The translations under genes and the position numbers were made by a program. 36,122 nucleotides of DNA, from the NCBI GenBank assembly GCA_026400755.1, contig JAPLOM010000004.1, forward strand, positions 30,524 to 66,645. The letters are read 5' to 3'. Shown here one piece after another: positions 8,519-18,083 of this stretch. The DNA is from Alphaproteobacteria bacterium. Lineage in GTDB: Bacteria > Pseudomonadota > Alphaproteobacteria > CADEGL01. Position 1 is the first letter of the stretch. The number at the start of each line of letters is the position of its first letter. The notes beneath the pieces were generated by a model, which was given only the letters and a program-made list of their open reading frames with translations, did not search any database and was not told where the DNA came from.

Positions 8519-9897
8519 CCCAGCGGCAAACGCAAGCGGAAGGTCGTGCCCTTCGGCCCCGAAGCGGCCAGCAGGATATCGCCGCCATGGGCGTGCAGCG
8601 TCTCGCGCACGATGGCGAGGCCGAGACCCGAGCCGCCCGGGCGAGACGAGCGGGCGAAGGGCGTGAACAGCGTGTCCTTCACATCGTCGGGGATGCCCGT
8701 GCCGTCGTCGGTCACGGTCACCACCAGCATGTCAGTGGTCACATTGGCCTCGACGCGCACATGCTTGGCGCCAGCCTCGGCCGCATTGCCGATCAGATTG
8801 GCGAAGACGCGGAAGAGTTGGTTGCGGTCGCCCGACACGGCGGCATCGTCGCCCGCCACGATCTCGACCGCGATGCCGCGTGGCTCGGCCAGGGTCGACG
8901 CGGCCTCGGCCACGAGCGGGCGCAAGCCGACGCGCGCGCGACGCGCGGATTGGTCGGACTGGGCGTAATCGACCGTCCGGCCACAGAGCGCGATGGCGCG
9001 GTCGATCGCGGCCATAAGCCCAGGCGCCATTTTGCGCACGGCGGGATCGTCGACCGAGGCCAGCCGGTCGGAAATGAGCTGCGCCGTCTGTAGGATGTTG
9101 CGCAGGTCGTGATTGATGCGCGTGACCGCGGCACCCAAAGTCGCCAGGCGCGCGCGTTCGCGCAACGAGGCGCGCAAGCCCGTCTCCATCTCGGCCAAGG
9201 CATGCTGGGCCACACCGACCTCGTCGGTGCGGCTGCCGGGCTCGATCGGCGGCGCGGTTTCAGGATCGTCGCCGAACGCCATCATGTTCTCGGTCAGGCG
9301 TCGCATCGGCCGCACGATCAAGAGCTGCAGACTCAGATAGACCGCCGCCGCCGTCGCGAACGCGATACCGAGCGAGAGAACCAGGATGCGCTCGGAATAG
9401 TCGACCATGCCCGCGCGCATGACGGCCTCGTCCAAGGTCACTTCGACCAGCGTCTTCGGATCGCGCGGAGACGGCGCTATGACGCGGATGATGTAGCGGC
9501 CCGAGCGCGTCAGCGCCGCGAAGGAATCGGCAATCAAACCGAAGAAGGTTTCCTGCCGCAGGTCGAAGGTTTGGTTGACCATGGGCGGCATGTCCCGCGA
9601 CAGCATCAGATGACCCGCCTGCCCCGGCTTAAAGAGGGTTACGCCAAAGGCCCCGGCGTGGTCCAGGATTTCGGCTTCCAATTCTGGCGCGAGCTTGTGG
9701 TTGGGCGACGCTTCGAGCGCGAGCGTGGCCAGGTGTGAAGCCGCGATACGCTCCTGCAGATAGACCAGGCGGTAGCGCGCGACCGATGGCGCATAGATGA
9801 ACACTTCGGCCAGCATGACGACGAAGATCGTCAGCCACAGAAGGCGTGAGGACAGGCCGCGCCAGAAGGGTGGCAGCCGCAGGGTCCGTGTGCTCAT
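8515..9897 (-). CDS. Membrane sensor histidine kinase (orphan, HAMP-containing)
   Basis: A 460-residue kinase. Membrane span one is about residues 18-38, a periplasmic sensor of about 130 residues follows, span two is about 170-193, then comes a HAMP linker (LLIVRPMRRLTENMMAFGDD onward). The phosphoacceptor is His263 in TRINHDLRNILQ. The ATPase domain shows the N box NLIGNAAEAG (367-376), G1 DDGTGIP (397-403), F box TLFTPF (409-414) and G2 GGSGLGLAIV (421-430). All catalytic boxes are present, so it should be active. No response regulator gene is adjacent. It is the third gene of a minus-strand series, 28 bases after the flavoprotein gene, so it may sense a signal linked to that pair. The stimulus is unknown. 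Confidence 0.93.
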   Translation of the reverse strand: MSTRTLRLPPFWRGLSSRLLWLTIFVVMLAEVFIYAPSVARYRLVYLQERIAASHLATLALEASPNHKLAPELEAEILDHAGAFGVTLFKPGQAGHLMLSRDMPPMVNQTFDLRQETFFGLIADSFAALTRSGRYIIRVIAPSPRDPKTLVEVTLDEAVMRAGMVDYSERILVLSLGIAFATAAAVYLSLQLLIVRPMRRLTENMMAFGDDPETAPPIEPGSRTDEVGVAQHALAEMETGLRASLRERARLATLGAAVTRINHDLRNILQTAQLISDRLASVDDPAVRKMAPGLMAAIDRAIALCGRTVDYAQSDQSARRARVGLRPLVAEAASTLAEPRGIAVEIVAGDDAAVSGDRNQLFRVFANLIGNAAEAGAKHVRVEANVTTDMLVVTVTDDGTGIPDDVKDTLFTPFARSSRPGGSGLGLAIVRETLHAHGGDILLAASGPKGTTFRLRLPLG

Positions 9898-9925
9898 GGA
9901 CGCAGTATAGCGAAGAGCGGCGGCT

Positions 9926-11353
9926 TCAGCCCAAACACGCGAGGAAGCGCACGATCCGCTTGGTCCGCTCGCTGAACAGGGCGGCCGTGTAGAAGGAGCC
10001 CGCCGCCCGCTTGCTGGCCTCGCCGAAGGTCGGATAAGGCGCGATCATGTTGGCGATGGCGCCGATCTTGAGCTTCTGGCCAATGGCCAGCGTCCAGAGC
10101 TGGATCATCTCGCCCGCCCGTGCGCCCACGATGGTGGCGCCCAGGATATGCCCGCGCTTGGTGACAATGGCCTTCACGAAGCCTTCGGTCGCGCGCTCGG
10201 CCTGGGCGCGATCGTTCTCGGCGAAGGACCAGCGCAGGATACGGATCGCACCATGCTTTTCCTTGGCGTCCTTCTCGGACAATCCGACATGGGCCAGCTC
10301 GAGCGCGGTGTAAGTGACCCAGGGCATGGCCCGCGTGTCGACCTTGGCCGGCAGGCGGAACAGCGCGTTGCGGATGACGATTCCGGCCTGGTAGCCCGCG
10401 TTGTGGGTGAACTGGTAGCCGCCCGCCGCCGCGTCGCCGATGGCATAGACCCGGCGGTTGGCCGTGCGCAGGCCCGCATCGACCACGACACCCTGCGGCG
10501 TGTGGGCGATGCCCGCGGCTTCTAGATTCAAGTCGCGCAAATTCGCACGCCGTCCGACGGCCACCAGAAGATGGCTGCCTTCCACCGTCTCCTGCGCGCC
10601 GTCGCGTTCAACGGTCACGGCCACGCCCGGCCCGCGCCGTTCCACACGCGTCACCTTGGCGCCCTCGCGCAGGTCGATGCCGTCGGCTTTGAGGCGCATG
10701 CGCAGGATATCGACGAGTTCCGGATCGTCCTTAGGCAGGATCGAGGCGGCCTCCAGGATCGTCACGGCCGAGCCCAGCCGCCTGTGCGCCTGCGCCAGCT
10801 CGCAGCCGATCGGCCCGCCGCCGATCACCACGAGATGCGCCGGGCGTTCGGTGAGATCGAAGACGGTCTCGTTGGTGAGATACGGCACCTGGTCGAGGCC
10901 GGGAATCGGCGGCACGAAAGGCGACGAGCCGGTCGCGATCACGAAGCGCCGCGCGCGGATGCGCTGACCGCCCGCCTCCACCATGTCCGGCCCGGTGAAA
11001 CGCGCGGAGGCACGGATGACGTTGACGCCAAGGCCGGTGAAGCGCTCCTCGGAATCGTTGGGCGCGATGGCGTCGATGACGCCGTGCACATGGCGGTGCA
11101 CGGCGGCGAAGTCCGTCTCGGGCGCGCTTGTCACAACGCCGAAGCGGCGTGCATTGCGCGCGGTGTCGGCCGCGTGCGCTGCCGCCAGAAGCGCCTTCGA
11201 CGGCACGCAGCCGAAGTTGAGGCAATCGCCGCCCATCTCGGCCCGCTCGATCAGGACCGTGGATGCGCCCAACTGCGACGCGCCCGCCGCGACGGTCAGA
11301 CCGCCCGAGCCCGCGCCGATGACGCAGATATCAACCGACAGAATCTCGCTCAT
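9926..11353 (-). CDS. FAD-dependent disulfide oxidoreductase, mercuric-reductase/dihydrolipoyl-dehydrogenase-like
   Basis: A 475-residue class I pyridine nucleotide-disulfide oxidoreductase. The FAD-binding site VIGAGSGGLTVAAGASQLGA (11-30) is followed by the redox-active pair in GGDCLNFGCVPSK (Cys44 and Cys49). The NAD(P)H-binding motif is VVIGGGPIGCELAQ (175-188). A second FAD motif is VYAIGDAA. The C-terminal dimerisation domain ends with PYPTFGEASKRAAG; the His-Glu active-site pair of true lipoamide dehydrogenases is replaced by PYPTFGE, as in many MerA-like relatives. There is no N-terminal heavy-metal domain and no C-terminal vicinal cysteine pair, so mercuric reductase activity is unlikely. 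The start overlaps the stop of the TVP38 gene (ATGA), a pairing common in proteobacteria. Substrate unknown. Confidence 0.9.
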   Translation of the reverse strand: MSEILSVDICVIGAGSGGLTVAAGASQLGASTVLIERAEMGGDCLNFGCVPSKALLAAAHAADTARNARRFGVVTSAPETDFAAVHRHVHGVIDAIAPNDSEERFTGLGVNVIRASARFTGPDMVEAGGQRIRARRFVIATGSSPFVPPIPGLDQVPYLTNETVFDLTERPAHLVVIGGGPIGCELAQAHRRLGSAVTILEAASILPKDDPELVDILRMRLKADGIDLREGAKVTRVERRGPGVAVTVERDGAQETVEGSHLLVAVGRRANLRDLNLEAAGIAHTPQGVVVDAGLRTANRRVYAIGDAAAGGYQFTHNAGYQAGIVIRNALFRLPAKVDTRAMPWVTYTALELAHVGLSEKDAKEKHGAIRILRWSFAENDRAQAERATEGFVKAIVTKRGHILGATIVGARAGEMIQLWTLAIGQKLKIGAIANMIAPYPTFGEASKRAAGSFYTAALFSERTKRIVRFLACLG

Positions 11354-12084
11354 GACTTCGCCTTCCGCCCTACCACCCTCTTATAGATCACCGGCACCGC
11401 GGCCAGCGCGGCCAGACCGAGCAGCGGGATGAGGATCGACGGCTGGAGGATCAGGGAAAGATCGGGCGAGCCGCCCGCGGCCAGGATCGCGCCGAGCCCG
11501 TTGCCGATGCTCACGAACACGAAGGTGCCGGGCACGATGCCGATGAACGTCGCCAGCACGTAGGTGCCCAGCGGTACGCCCAGGAAGGCGGGCACGAGGT
11601 TGACCAGCCAAAAGGGAAACAACGGCACCAGGCGCAGGACCAGAAGATAGCTGAACGCGTTTTCGCGGAACCCGGCCTCCATGCGCTTCACGAACGGCCC
11701 GATCCGCGCCACGAAGACGTCGCGGAACGCGCCGCGCGCGGCCAGGAAGATGGCGATGGAGCCCAAGGTCGCGCCCACGACCGTATAGGCCGTGCCGAGA
11801 TAGAGGCCGAACAGGAAGCCGCCGATCACCGTGAGCAGCGCCCCGCCGGGAAGGGAGAAGGCCACCGCCACCGTGTAGAGGACGATATAGGCGGCCGCGG
11901 CCAAGGCCGGATCGCGGGCGGTCCAGGCCTCGAGCTGGGCATGGTGGGCGCGGAGCGCATCCAACCCGACATAACGGTTCAGGCCCAGGCTATAGAACAA
12001 AGCGAGACCGGCCACGATCACCGCCACCGGAATGAGCCGGCGGATCGACCAAGGGCGCTTGACGGTGGTGGCGGGCGGGTTCAT
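11350..12084 (-). CDS. TVP38/TMEM64 (DedA-like) family membrane protein
   Basis: A 244-residue polytopic membrane protein. The N-terminus has one span (about 17-36) after a basic start. The SNARE-associated/TVP38 core includes FSLPGGALLTVIGGFLFG (76-93), GATLGSIAIFLAARG (104-118) and LRLVPLFPFWLVNLVPA (150-166), the conserved region with an arginine-proline re-entrant segment, then VPLGTYVLATFIGIVPGTF. Members are linked to membrane lipid or undecaprenyl-phosphate scrambling in the wider DedA/VTT group; the role of this branch is not settled. It is first in the operon with the flavoprotein and the sensor kinase and overlaps the former by four bases. It diverges from rpmH across a 181-base gap. 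Confidence 0.9.
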   Translation of the reverse strand: MNPPATTVKRPWSIRRLIPVAVIVAGLALFYSLGLNRYVGLDALRAHHAQLEAWTARDPALAAAAYIVLYTVAVAFSLPGGALLTVIGGFLFGLYLGTAYTVVGATLGSIAIFLAARGAFRDVFVARIGPFVKRMEAGFRENAFSYLLVLRLVPLFPFWLVNLVPAFLGVPLGTYVLATFIGIVPGTFVFVSIGNGLGAILAAGGSPDLSLILQPSILIPLLGLAALAAVPVIYKRVVGRKAKS

Positions 12085-12196
12085 GGAGCCAAAAAGCCGG
12101 TTTTGTGGGCAAAACGGGCCGGCATTCTACACACGCGGGTTACCGCCACCATTCAACAAGCCGTGAGCGGGCTCTGGTCCGGGCGCCGGGGGTCGG

Positions 12197-12225
12197 TTGA
12201 CTTGAAAGGGGGCAGCCCTTATACA
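12197..12225 (+). promoter_or_regulatory. Sigma-70 promoter of the rpmH operon
   Basis: TTGACT (12197-12202), a 17-base spacer and TATACA (12220-12225) form a near-consensus housekeeping promoter. It is 40 bases upstream of the rpmH start and is the best promoter in the window, as expected for a ribosomal protein operon. Confidence 0.75.
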
Positions 12226-12265
12226 GCGGCGCGGTCAAAACCCCCGGAATTTCGGAGATTTCTCA

Positions 12266-12400
12266 GTGAAGCGCCCCTATCAACCGAGCGTGCTGGTTCG
12301 CAAGCGCCGGCACGGATTCCGCTCCCGCATGGCCACGGTGGGGGGCCGTCGGGTCTTGTCCACGCGCCGCGCCAAGGGTCGCAAGCGCCTGTCCGCGTAG
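12266..12400 (+). CDS. rpmH: 50S ribosomal protein L34
   Basis: A 44-residue, very basic protein. It shows the full L34 signature: KRPYQPS at the start, then [29 protein letters not shown] at the end. It binds 23S rRNA in the large subunit. The start is GTG 12266, with GGAG about 8 bases upstream; no ATG is possible because the first family residue (MKR) is coded by this GTG. It is followed after 4 bases by rnpA, the near-universal bacterial pairing. dnaA, which neighbours rpmH in many other bacteria, is not present on the upstream side here. Confidence 0.97.
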   Translation: MKRPYQPSVLVRKRRHGFRSRMATVGGRRVLSTRRAKGRKRLSA

Positions 12401-12404
12401 GACG

Positions 12405-12770
12405 ATGCAGGTCGCCGTCGGGCGCCTCAAGAACCGTCCAGAGTTTCTTCGCGTCGCCGCCGCGCGCCGGAAATGGGTCGCGCCGGGTCTTATCCTGCAA
12501 GCGCGCGCCTCGGAGCCAGCCGATGACTCTCCCGTCTGCCGCGTCGGCTTCACCGCAACCCGCAAGATCGGCAACGCCGTGGTGCGCAACCGCGCGCGAC
12601 GCCGCCTGCGCGCCGCGGTCCAGACCGTGATGCCCGCCCACGCCAAGCCGGGCTACGACTACGTCCTTATCGCGCGTGGCGAGACCGCGCGCCGTCCGTA
12701 TCCGGCCCTGCTCGGCGATCTGTCCGAGGCGCTGCGGCGCCTGGGCGCCTGGCGCGACGCCGCATCGTAA
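12405..12770 (+). CDS. rnpA: Ribonuclease P protein component
   Basis: A 121-residue basic protein that supports the RNase P RNA in trimming the 5' leader of pre-tRNAs. The hallmark RNR region is clear: FTATRKIGNAVVRNRARRRLR (residues 49-69; the conserved arginines lie in RNRARRRLR). The N-terminal LKNRPEFLRV matches the family's leader-binding helix region, and GYDYVLIAR (87-95) matches its late beta strand. Length is normal. It is second in the rpmH operon. Confidence 0.96.
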   Translation: MQVAVGRLKNRPEFLRVAAARRKWVAPGLILQARASEPADDSPVCRVGFTATRKIGNAVVRNRARRRLRAAVQTVMPAHAKPGYDYVLIARGETARRPYPALLGDLSEALRRLGAWRDAAS

Positions 12771-12782
12771 CGCCAAAGTGCG

Positions 12783-13055
12783 ATGATGCGCGTTCGTGAC
12801 CTGCCCAGCCTGCCGTTTCGCGTGCTGATCCGCGCCTATCAGTGGGGCTTGGCGCCGGTGATGGCGCCACGCTGCCGCTTTCTACCGAGCTGTTCGAACT
12901 ATGCGCTGGAGGCCGTCGAGCGGCACGGCGCGATCCGGGGTGCGTGGCTGACCGTCCGCCGCATGGCCCGCTGTCACCCTTGGGGCGGTCATGGCTACGA
13001 TCCCGTGCCCGATCAGTGCTGCGGGCATCATGCGAAACCCGAGCCGGTGCGGTAA
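12783..13055 (+). CDS. yidD: Membrane protein insertion efficiency factor YidD
   Basis: A 90-residue protein with an amphipathic N-terminus and the conserved cysteine-rich core: [19 protein letters not shown] (31-49) and [13 protein letters not shown] (64-76). YidD helps YidC-dependent insertion of inner-membrane proteins and is found between rnpA and yidC in most bacteria. The two consecutive ATG codons at 12783 and 12786 are both possible starts. Its stop and the yidC start share one base (TAATG at 13053-13057), which suggests coupled translation. Confidence 0.95.
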   Translation: MMRVRDLPSLPFRVLIRAYQWGLAPVMAPRCRFLPSCSNYALEAVERHGAIRGAWLTVRRMARCHPWGGHGYDPVPDQCCGHHAKPEPVR

Positions 13056-14842
13056 TGGACCAGAAGAACCTGCTTTTCGCCGTGCTGATCTCGCTCGCGG
13101 TCCTGGTGGGCTTTCAATATCTCTATGAGAAGCCGCGGCAGGAGCGCGCCGCCCAACAGGCCGCGCAGCAGCAGGCGGCCCAGCAATCCGCGACACCCGC
13201 CACGCCTGCGGCACCGGGAACGCCCAGCGTTCCGGGCGTCTCGGCGCCCCAGCTCTCCGCGCAGGCGCCTATCCATCTCGACCCCACCGCGTTGCGCGCC
13301 GCGCGGCAGGAGGTGCTGAAATCCTCCCCGCGCATCCGCATCAAGACGCCGCGCCTGCACGGCTCGATCGCGCTGAAGGGCGCGCGCTTCGACGACCTGA
13401 CGCTGGCCGACTATCACGAGACGGTCGACCCCAGCAGCCCCGAGATCGCGCTCTTGGCGCCCGTCGGCGCGCCCAAGGCGTACTTCACCGAATTCGGCTG
13501 GACGGCGCCAGCCTCGGCCAACGTGCCCGTGCCCGACGCGGACACGGTGTGGAAGGCCGACGGCGAAACGTTGACGCCGCAAACGCCGGTGACGCTGACG
13601 TGGGACAACGGCCAGGGCCTGCGCTTCTCGCGCACGATCACGATCGATGAGAACTTCATGTTCTCGATCGCGCAGAAGATCGAGAACATGGGCACCGCAC
13701 CGGTCACGCTCTATCCCTATGCCCTGACCTCGCGCTGGGAAACGCCGGAGACGGCGGGCTTCTACATCCTGCACGAGGGCCCGCTGACCGTCCTGAACGA
13801 CAGTCTGAAGGAATACAGCTACAGCGACCTGCGCGACGAAAAGCAGATCAAGGGCGAGAGCAGCGTCGGCGGCTGGATCGGCATCACCGACAAGTACTGG
13901 ATGGTCGCGCTGGTCCCCGACAAGGCCCAGAAGAAGCTGGAAGCACGCCTGTCTTATCGCCAGGAAGGCGGCGCGGACAAATACCAGGCCGACTATGTCG
14001 GCCTCGACGCCCAGACGGTGGCGCCAGGCGCCTCGATCGAGACCAAGAGCCTGATGTTCGCGGGTGCAAAGCAGGTGCGCCTGCTCGATCGCTATGCCGA
14101 GGAGTACGGCATCGAGAAGTTCGACCGCGCGATCGTCTTCCGCTGGCTCTACTTCCTGGCCAAGCCGCTGTTCTACGGCTTGTCCTACATCTACGACCTG
14201 ACCGGCAATTTCGGCATCGCCATCCTGGTGCTGGTCGTGTTCGTGAAGATCTTGTTCTTCCCGCTGGCCAACAAATCGTACCGCTCGATGAGCCGTATGA
14301 AGGTGCTGCAGCCGGAGATGGCGAAGATCAAGGAACGCATCGGCGACGACCGCCAGAAGATGCACCAGGAAGTGATGGCGATGTACAAGCGGGAGAAGAT
14401 CAATCCCGCCTCGGGCTGCCTGCCCGTGATCGTGCAGATTCCGGTCTTCTTCTGCCTCTACGAGGTGCTGTACGTCACCATCGAGATGCGGCACGCGCCG
14501 TTCTTCGGCTGGATCAAGGACCTGTCGGCGCCCGATCCGACCACGATCTTCAACCTGTTCGGCTTGATCCCCTTCACGCCGCCGCATTTCCTCATGATCG
14601 GCGCGTGGCCGCTGATCATGGGCGTCACCATGTTCCTGCAGCAGAAACTGAACCCGCAGCCGGCCGATCCGGTGCAGGCCAAGATCTTCATGTTCCTGCC
14701 GATCATCTTCACGGTGATGCTGGCCTCGTTCCCCGCGGGTCTCGTGATCTATTGGGCATGGAACAACATCCTGTCGATCGGGCAGCAGTGGATCATCATG
14801 CGCCAGGTCGAGCGGGAAAAAGCACGCGGGAAGAAAACCTGA
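13055..14842 (+). CDS. yidC: Membrane protein insertase YidC
   Basis: A 595-residue inner-membrane protein that inserts and folds membrane proteins, alone or with SecYEG. The N-terminal span (NLLFAVLISLAVLVGFQYLY) is followed by a Gln/Ala/Pro-rich linker and then the large periplasmic beta domain (about 75-345), including YFTEFGW and SVGGWIGITDKYW. The C-terminal five-helix core holds FGIAILVLVVFVKILFFPLA, the MKVLQPEMAKIKE cytoplasmic coiled coil, NPASGCLPVIVQIPVFFCLY and the final FPAGLVIYWAWNN. Gram-negative YidC proteins are of this size. The frame is open upstream to 12842, but the ATG overlapping the yidD stop begins exactly at the family's MDQKNL start. Confidence 0.97.
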   Translation: MDQKNLLFAVLISLAVLVGFQYLYEKPRQERAAQQAAQQQAAQQSATPATPAAPGTPSVPGVSAPQLSAQAPIHLDPTALRAARQEVLKSSPRIRIKTPRLHGSIALKGARFDDLTLADYHETVDPSSPEIALLAPVGAPKAYFTEFGWTAPASANVPVPDADTVWKADGETLTPQTPVTLTWDNGQGLRFSRTITIDENFMFSIAQKIENMGTAPVTLYPYALTSRWETPETAGFYILHEGPLTVLNDSLKEYSYSDLRDEKQIKGESSVGGWIGITDKYWMVALVPDKAQKKLEARLSYRQEGGADKYQADYVGLDAQTVAPGASIETKSLMFAGAKQVRLLDRYAEEYGIEKFDRAIVFRWLYFLAKPLFYGLSYIYDLTGNFGIAILVLVVFVKILFFPLANKSYRSMSRMKVLQPEMAKIKERIGDDRQKMHQEVMAMYKREKINPASGCLPVIVQIPVFFCLYEVLYVTIEMRHAPFFGWIKDLSAPDPTTIFNLFGLIPFTPPHFLMIGAWPLIMGVTMFLQQKLNPQPADPVQAKIFMFLPIIFTVMLASFPAGLVIYWAWNNILSIGQQWIIMRQVEREKARGKKT

Positions 14843-14856
14843 GCGACGCGGAGGCG

Positions 14857-15465
14857 ATGGAGCGCGGGCGGCTTCTGTTCGCGCGGAGTTGCGAGTTCGC
14901 CGCCGGGGCCGCGACGGAAGACGCCCTGCCGCAACCCATCCTGCCCGAGATCGCCTTCGCCGGCCGCTCCAACGTCGGCAAGTCGAGCCTGGTCAACGCG
15001 CTGGTCGGGCATAAGCGGCTGGCGCGCGTGTCACTGACGCCCGGGCGCACCCAGCAGCTCAATTTCTTCAATCTGGCCGGCACGCTGATGCTGGTCGATC
15101 TGCCCGGCTACGGCCACGCCGCCGCGGCCAAGCGGAAGATCCGCTCCTGGACCGACCTGATCCACGCCTATCTGCGCGGCCGGCCGAACCTGCGGCGCGT
15201 GGTGGTGCTGGTCGATTCGCGCCACGGGCTCAAACCCAACGACCACGCGCTGATGGCCGAGCTGGACGACGTGGCCGTGTCCTACCAGATCGTGCTGACC
15301 AAGGCCGACAAGGTCGGCGACGCCTCGGTGAAGGCCGTCTTCGCATCGGTCCAGGCCGCCCTCGCCAAGCGCCCCGCCGCGCATCCCGAGATCGCGGTCA
15401 CCAGCGCCGAGACGGGCGCGGGCATCCCCGAGCTGCGCGCGGCCATCGCCGCGCTGGCGAGGTAA
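14857..15465 (+). CDS. engB: Ribosome biogenesis GTPase EngB (YihA/YsxC)
   Basis: A 202-residue GTPase needed for late large-subunit assembly. G boxes: G1 GRSNVGKSS (36-44), the G2 region [11 protein letters not shown] (61-71), G3 DLPGYG (81-86) and G4 TKAD, with a G5-like TSAETG near the end. The start is uncertain. ATG 14857 has GGAGG only two bases away, which is poor spacing; an in-frame CTG at 14839, overlapping the yidC stop, has GGAAG five bases upstream and would add six residues (MSDAEA). I give the ATG as the conservative choice. Fifth gene of the rpmH series. Confidence 0.93.
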   Translation: MERGRLLFARSCEFAAGAATEDALPQPILPEIAFAGRSNVGKSSLVNALVGHKRLARVSLTPGRTQQLNFFNLAGTLMLVDLPGYGHAAAAKRKIRSWTDLIHAYLRGRPNLRRVVVLVDSRHGLKPNDHALMAELDDVAVSYQIVLTKADKVGDASVKAVFASVQAALAKRPAAHPEIAVTSAETGAGIPELRAAIAALAR

Positions 15466-15491
15466 ACGGGCTTCCGCTAAAGTCCCGCGCC

Positions 15492-16406
15492 ATGACGGAA
15501 AGCAAGAACATCGGCGAGACCAAGCACTGGCTGCGCACCGCGCGCACGATCAGCGAAGCCTTGCCGTTCTTGCGCAGCTATGCCGGCAAGACCTTCGTCA
15601 TCAAGTACGGCGGCCACGCCATGGGCGATGCGGCGCTGGGCGAAAGCTTCGCGCGCGACGTCGTGCTTCTGAAGCAGGTCGGCATCAACCCCGTGGTCGT
15701 TCACGGCGGCGGTCCCCAGATCGGCCAGATGCTGGAGCGTCTGAAGATCAAGAGCGAGTTCATCGACGGGTTGCGCGTAACCGACGCCGCGACCGTCGAG
15801 GTGGTCGAGATGGTCCTGTCCGGCACGATCAACAAGCAGATCGTGGCGTCGATCAACGCGGCCGGCGGCCGTTCGGTCGGCCTGTCGGGCAAGGACAGCA
15901 ACCTGATCGTGGCCGAGAAGCTGCGGCGCACGAAAAAGGATCCGGACTCCAACATCGAGAAGGTGCTGGATCTAGGCTTCGTGGGCGAGCCCAAGGAGAT
16001 CAATCCGGGCGTCCTCGAGATGTTCGCGAAGTCCGACATCATCCCGGTGGTGGCCCCCGTGGGCATCGGGCGCGACGGCCAGACCTACAACATCAACGCC
16101 GACACGGCGGCGGGCGCCATCGCGGGCGCACTCGGCGCTACGCGCTTCTACCTGCTGACCGACGTGATGGGTGTGCTGGACAAGGACGGCAAGCTGATCC
16201 CCGAGTTGACGCTGCACGACGTGCAGCGCCTGATCGGCGACCACACGATCAAGGGCGGCATGATTCCCAAGGTCGAGACCTGCGTGGACGCAGTGAAGCG
16301 CGGCGTGGACGCCGGCGTGATCCTGGACGGGCGCATCCCGCACGTCCTTCTGCTCGAAATCTTCACCGACCACGGCATCGGCACGCTGATCCGCCGGGCG
16401 GAGTAG
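15492..16406 (+). CDS. argB: Acetylglutamate kinase
   Basis: A 304-residue enzyme that phosphorylates N-acetylglutamate, the second step of arginine synthesis. Motifs: [12 protein letters not shown] (35-46, with the catalytic Lys), [15 protein letters not shown] (67-81), [19 protein letters not shown], then [29 protein letters not shown] and [12 protein letters not shown] toward the C-terminus (the last contains a second catalytic Lys). The N-terminal extension before the kinase fold (about 30 residues) is like the extra helix seen in arginine-inhibited hexameric forms, so feedback control by arginine is likely but inferred. It starts 26 bases after engB, a typical alphaproteobacterial neighbour. 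Confidence 0.97.
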   Translation: MTESKNIGETKHWLRTARTISEALPFLRSYAGKTFVIKYGGHAMGDAALGESFARDVVLLKQVGINPVVVHGGGPQIGQMLERLKIKSEFIDGLRVTDAATVEVVEMVLSGTINKQIVASINAAGGRSVGLSGKDSNLIVAEKLRRTKKDPDSNIEKVLDLGFVGEPKEINPGVLEMFAKSDIIPVVAPVGIGRDGQTYNINADTAAGAIAGALGATRFYLLTDVMGVLDKDGKLIPELTLHDVQRLIGDHTIKGGMIPKVETCVDAVKRGVDAGVILDGRIPHVLLLEIFTDHGIGTLIRRAE

Positions 16407-16452
16407 ACCGCCGCCCCTTGCGGCCGCCCTGCCGCCAACCCAGACTCACATC

Positions 16453-17148
16453 ATGAAGACACCGGTCCAAAGCGGCTGGGCCGCCGGGCGTTTCGACGCC
16501 TGGCTGTTCGACCTGGACAACACGCTCTATCACCATTCCTGCGATCTGTTCGCCCAGATGGACGAACGGATGCAGGCCTTCATCTGCGAGACGCTTGCCA
16601 TCGACCGCACACAGGCACGGCTTCTGCAGAAGGGCTATTACGAAAGCCACGGCACCACCCTGCGCGGGCTGATGGACCATCACGGCATCGATCCGCACCG
16701 TTTCACCGAATTCGTGCACGAGATCGACGTGACGCCGGTGCCGCCCTCGCCCGAACTCGACGCGGCGCTTTCCCGCCTGCCCGGACGCAAGATCGTTTTC
16801 ACCAACGGTTCGCTGCGCCATGCCGAGAACGTGATGGCGCGCCTGGGCGTCGCGCACCATTTCGAGGCCATCTTCGATATCGCGGCAGCGGATTTCGTGC
16901 CCAAGCCGGCCGACCAATCCTACCGCCTGGTGGTCGAGCGCTTCGGCCTTCAGCCGCGTCGCACCCTCATGCTGGACGACGCCGCGCGCAACCTGAAGCC
17001 GGCCGCGACCTTGGGCATGACCACTGTCTGGGTTCGCACCGAATTGCCCCACGGGCGCGAGGGGTCGGACGGCGACCATGTGCATCACGTGGCCGACGAC
17101 CTGGCTTCCTGGCTGGATCACGCCGTGGGCGCACCCTCCCGTCTTTAA
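16453..17148 (+). CDS. HAD-family pyrimidine 5'-nucleotidase (SDT1-like)
   Basis: A 231-residue HAD hydrolase. Motif I is FDLDNTLY (19-26; Asp20 nucleophile, Asp22 acid/base), motif II is VFTNGS, motif III holds the lysine in VPKPADQSY, and motif IV is [10 protein letters not shown]. The helical cap between motifs I and II ([17 protein letters not shown] onward) matches the SDT1/Phm8 pyrimidine nucleotidase group, which dephosphorylates UMP, CMP or related nucleotides. The exact substrate is not certain. It sits between argB and dapD, a position I recall from other alphaproteobacteria, but no direct pathway link to either is evident. Confidence 0.85.
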   Translation: MKTPVQSGWAAGRFDAWLFDLDNTLYHHSCDLFAQMDERMQAFICETLAIDRTQARLLQKGYYESHGTTLRGLMDHHGIDPHRFTEFVHEIDVTPVPPSPELDAALSRLPGRKIVFTNGSLRHAENVMARLGVAHHFEAIFDIAAADFVPKPADQSYRLVVERFGLQPRRTLMLDDAARNLKPAATLGMTTVWVRTELPHGREGSDGDHVHHVADDLASWLDHAVGAPSRL

Positions 17149-17159
17149 CGGAGGTGCCG

Positions 17160-17189
17160 TTGACAGGGGCGGCGGCGCTGTCCCATCTT
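17160..17189 (+). promoter_or_regulatory. Candidate promoter for dapD-dapE
   Basis: A perfect -35 hexamer TTGACA (17160-17165) is followed after 18 bases by CATCTT (17184-17189), a weak -10. It lies 37 bases before the dapD ATG and just after the nucleotidase stop. It would allow dapD-dapE to be expressed independently of the long upstream series. Confidence 0.4.
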
Positions 17190-17225
17190 CGCCGCGACCC
17201 ATCCCTCCTGACATTCGAGAAAGCC

Positions 17226-18083
<858 letters not shown>

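Noticed and set aside
9926..11353. Mercuric reductase (merA) call for the flavoprotein
   Set aside because: There is no heavy-metal domain, no C-terminal cysteine pair and no mer gene nearby.
12085..12265. Replication origin near rpmH
   Set aside because: No dnaA gene, no cluster of TTATCCACA-type boxes and no AT-rich unwinding region; the AT-rich bases present are explained by the rpmH promoter.
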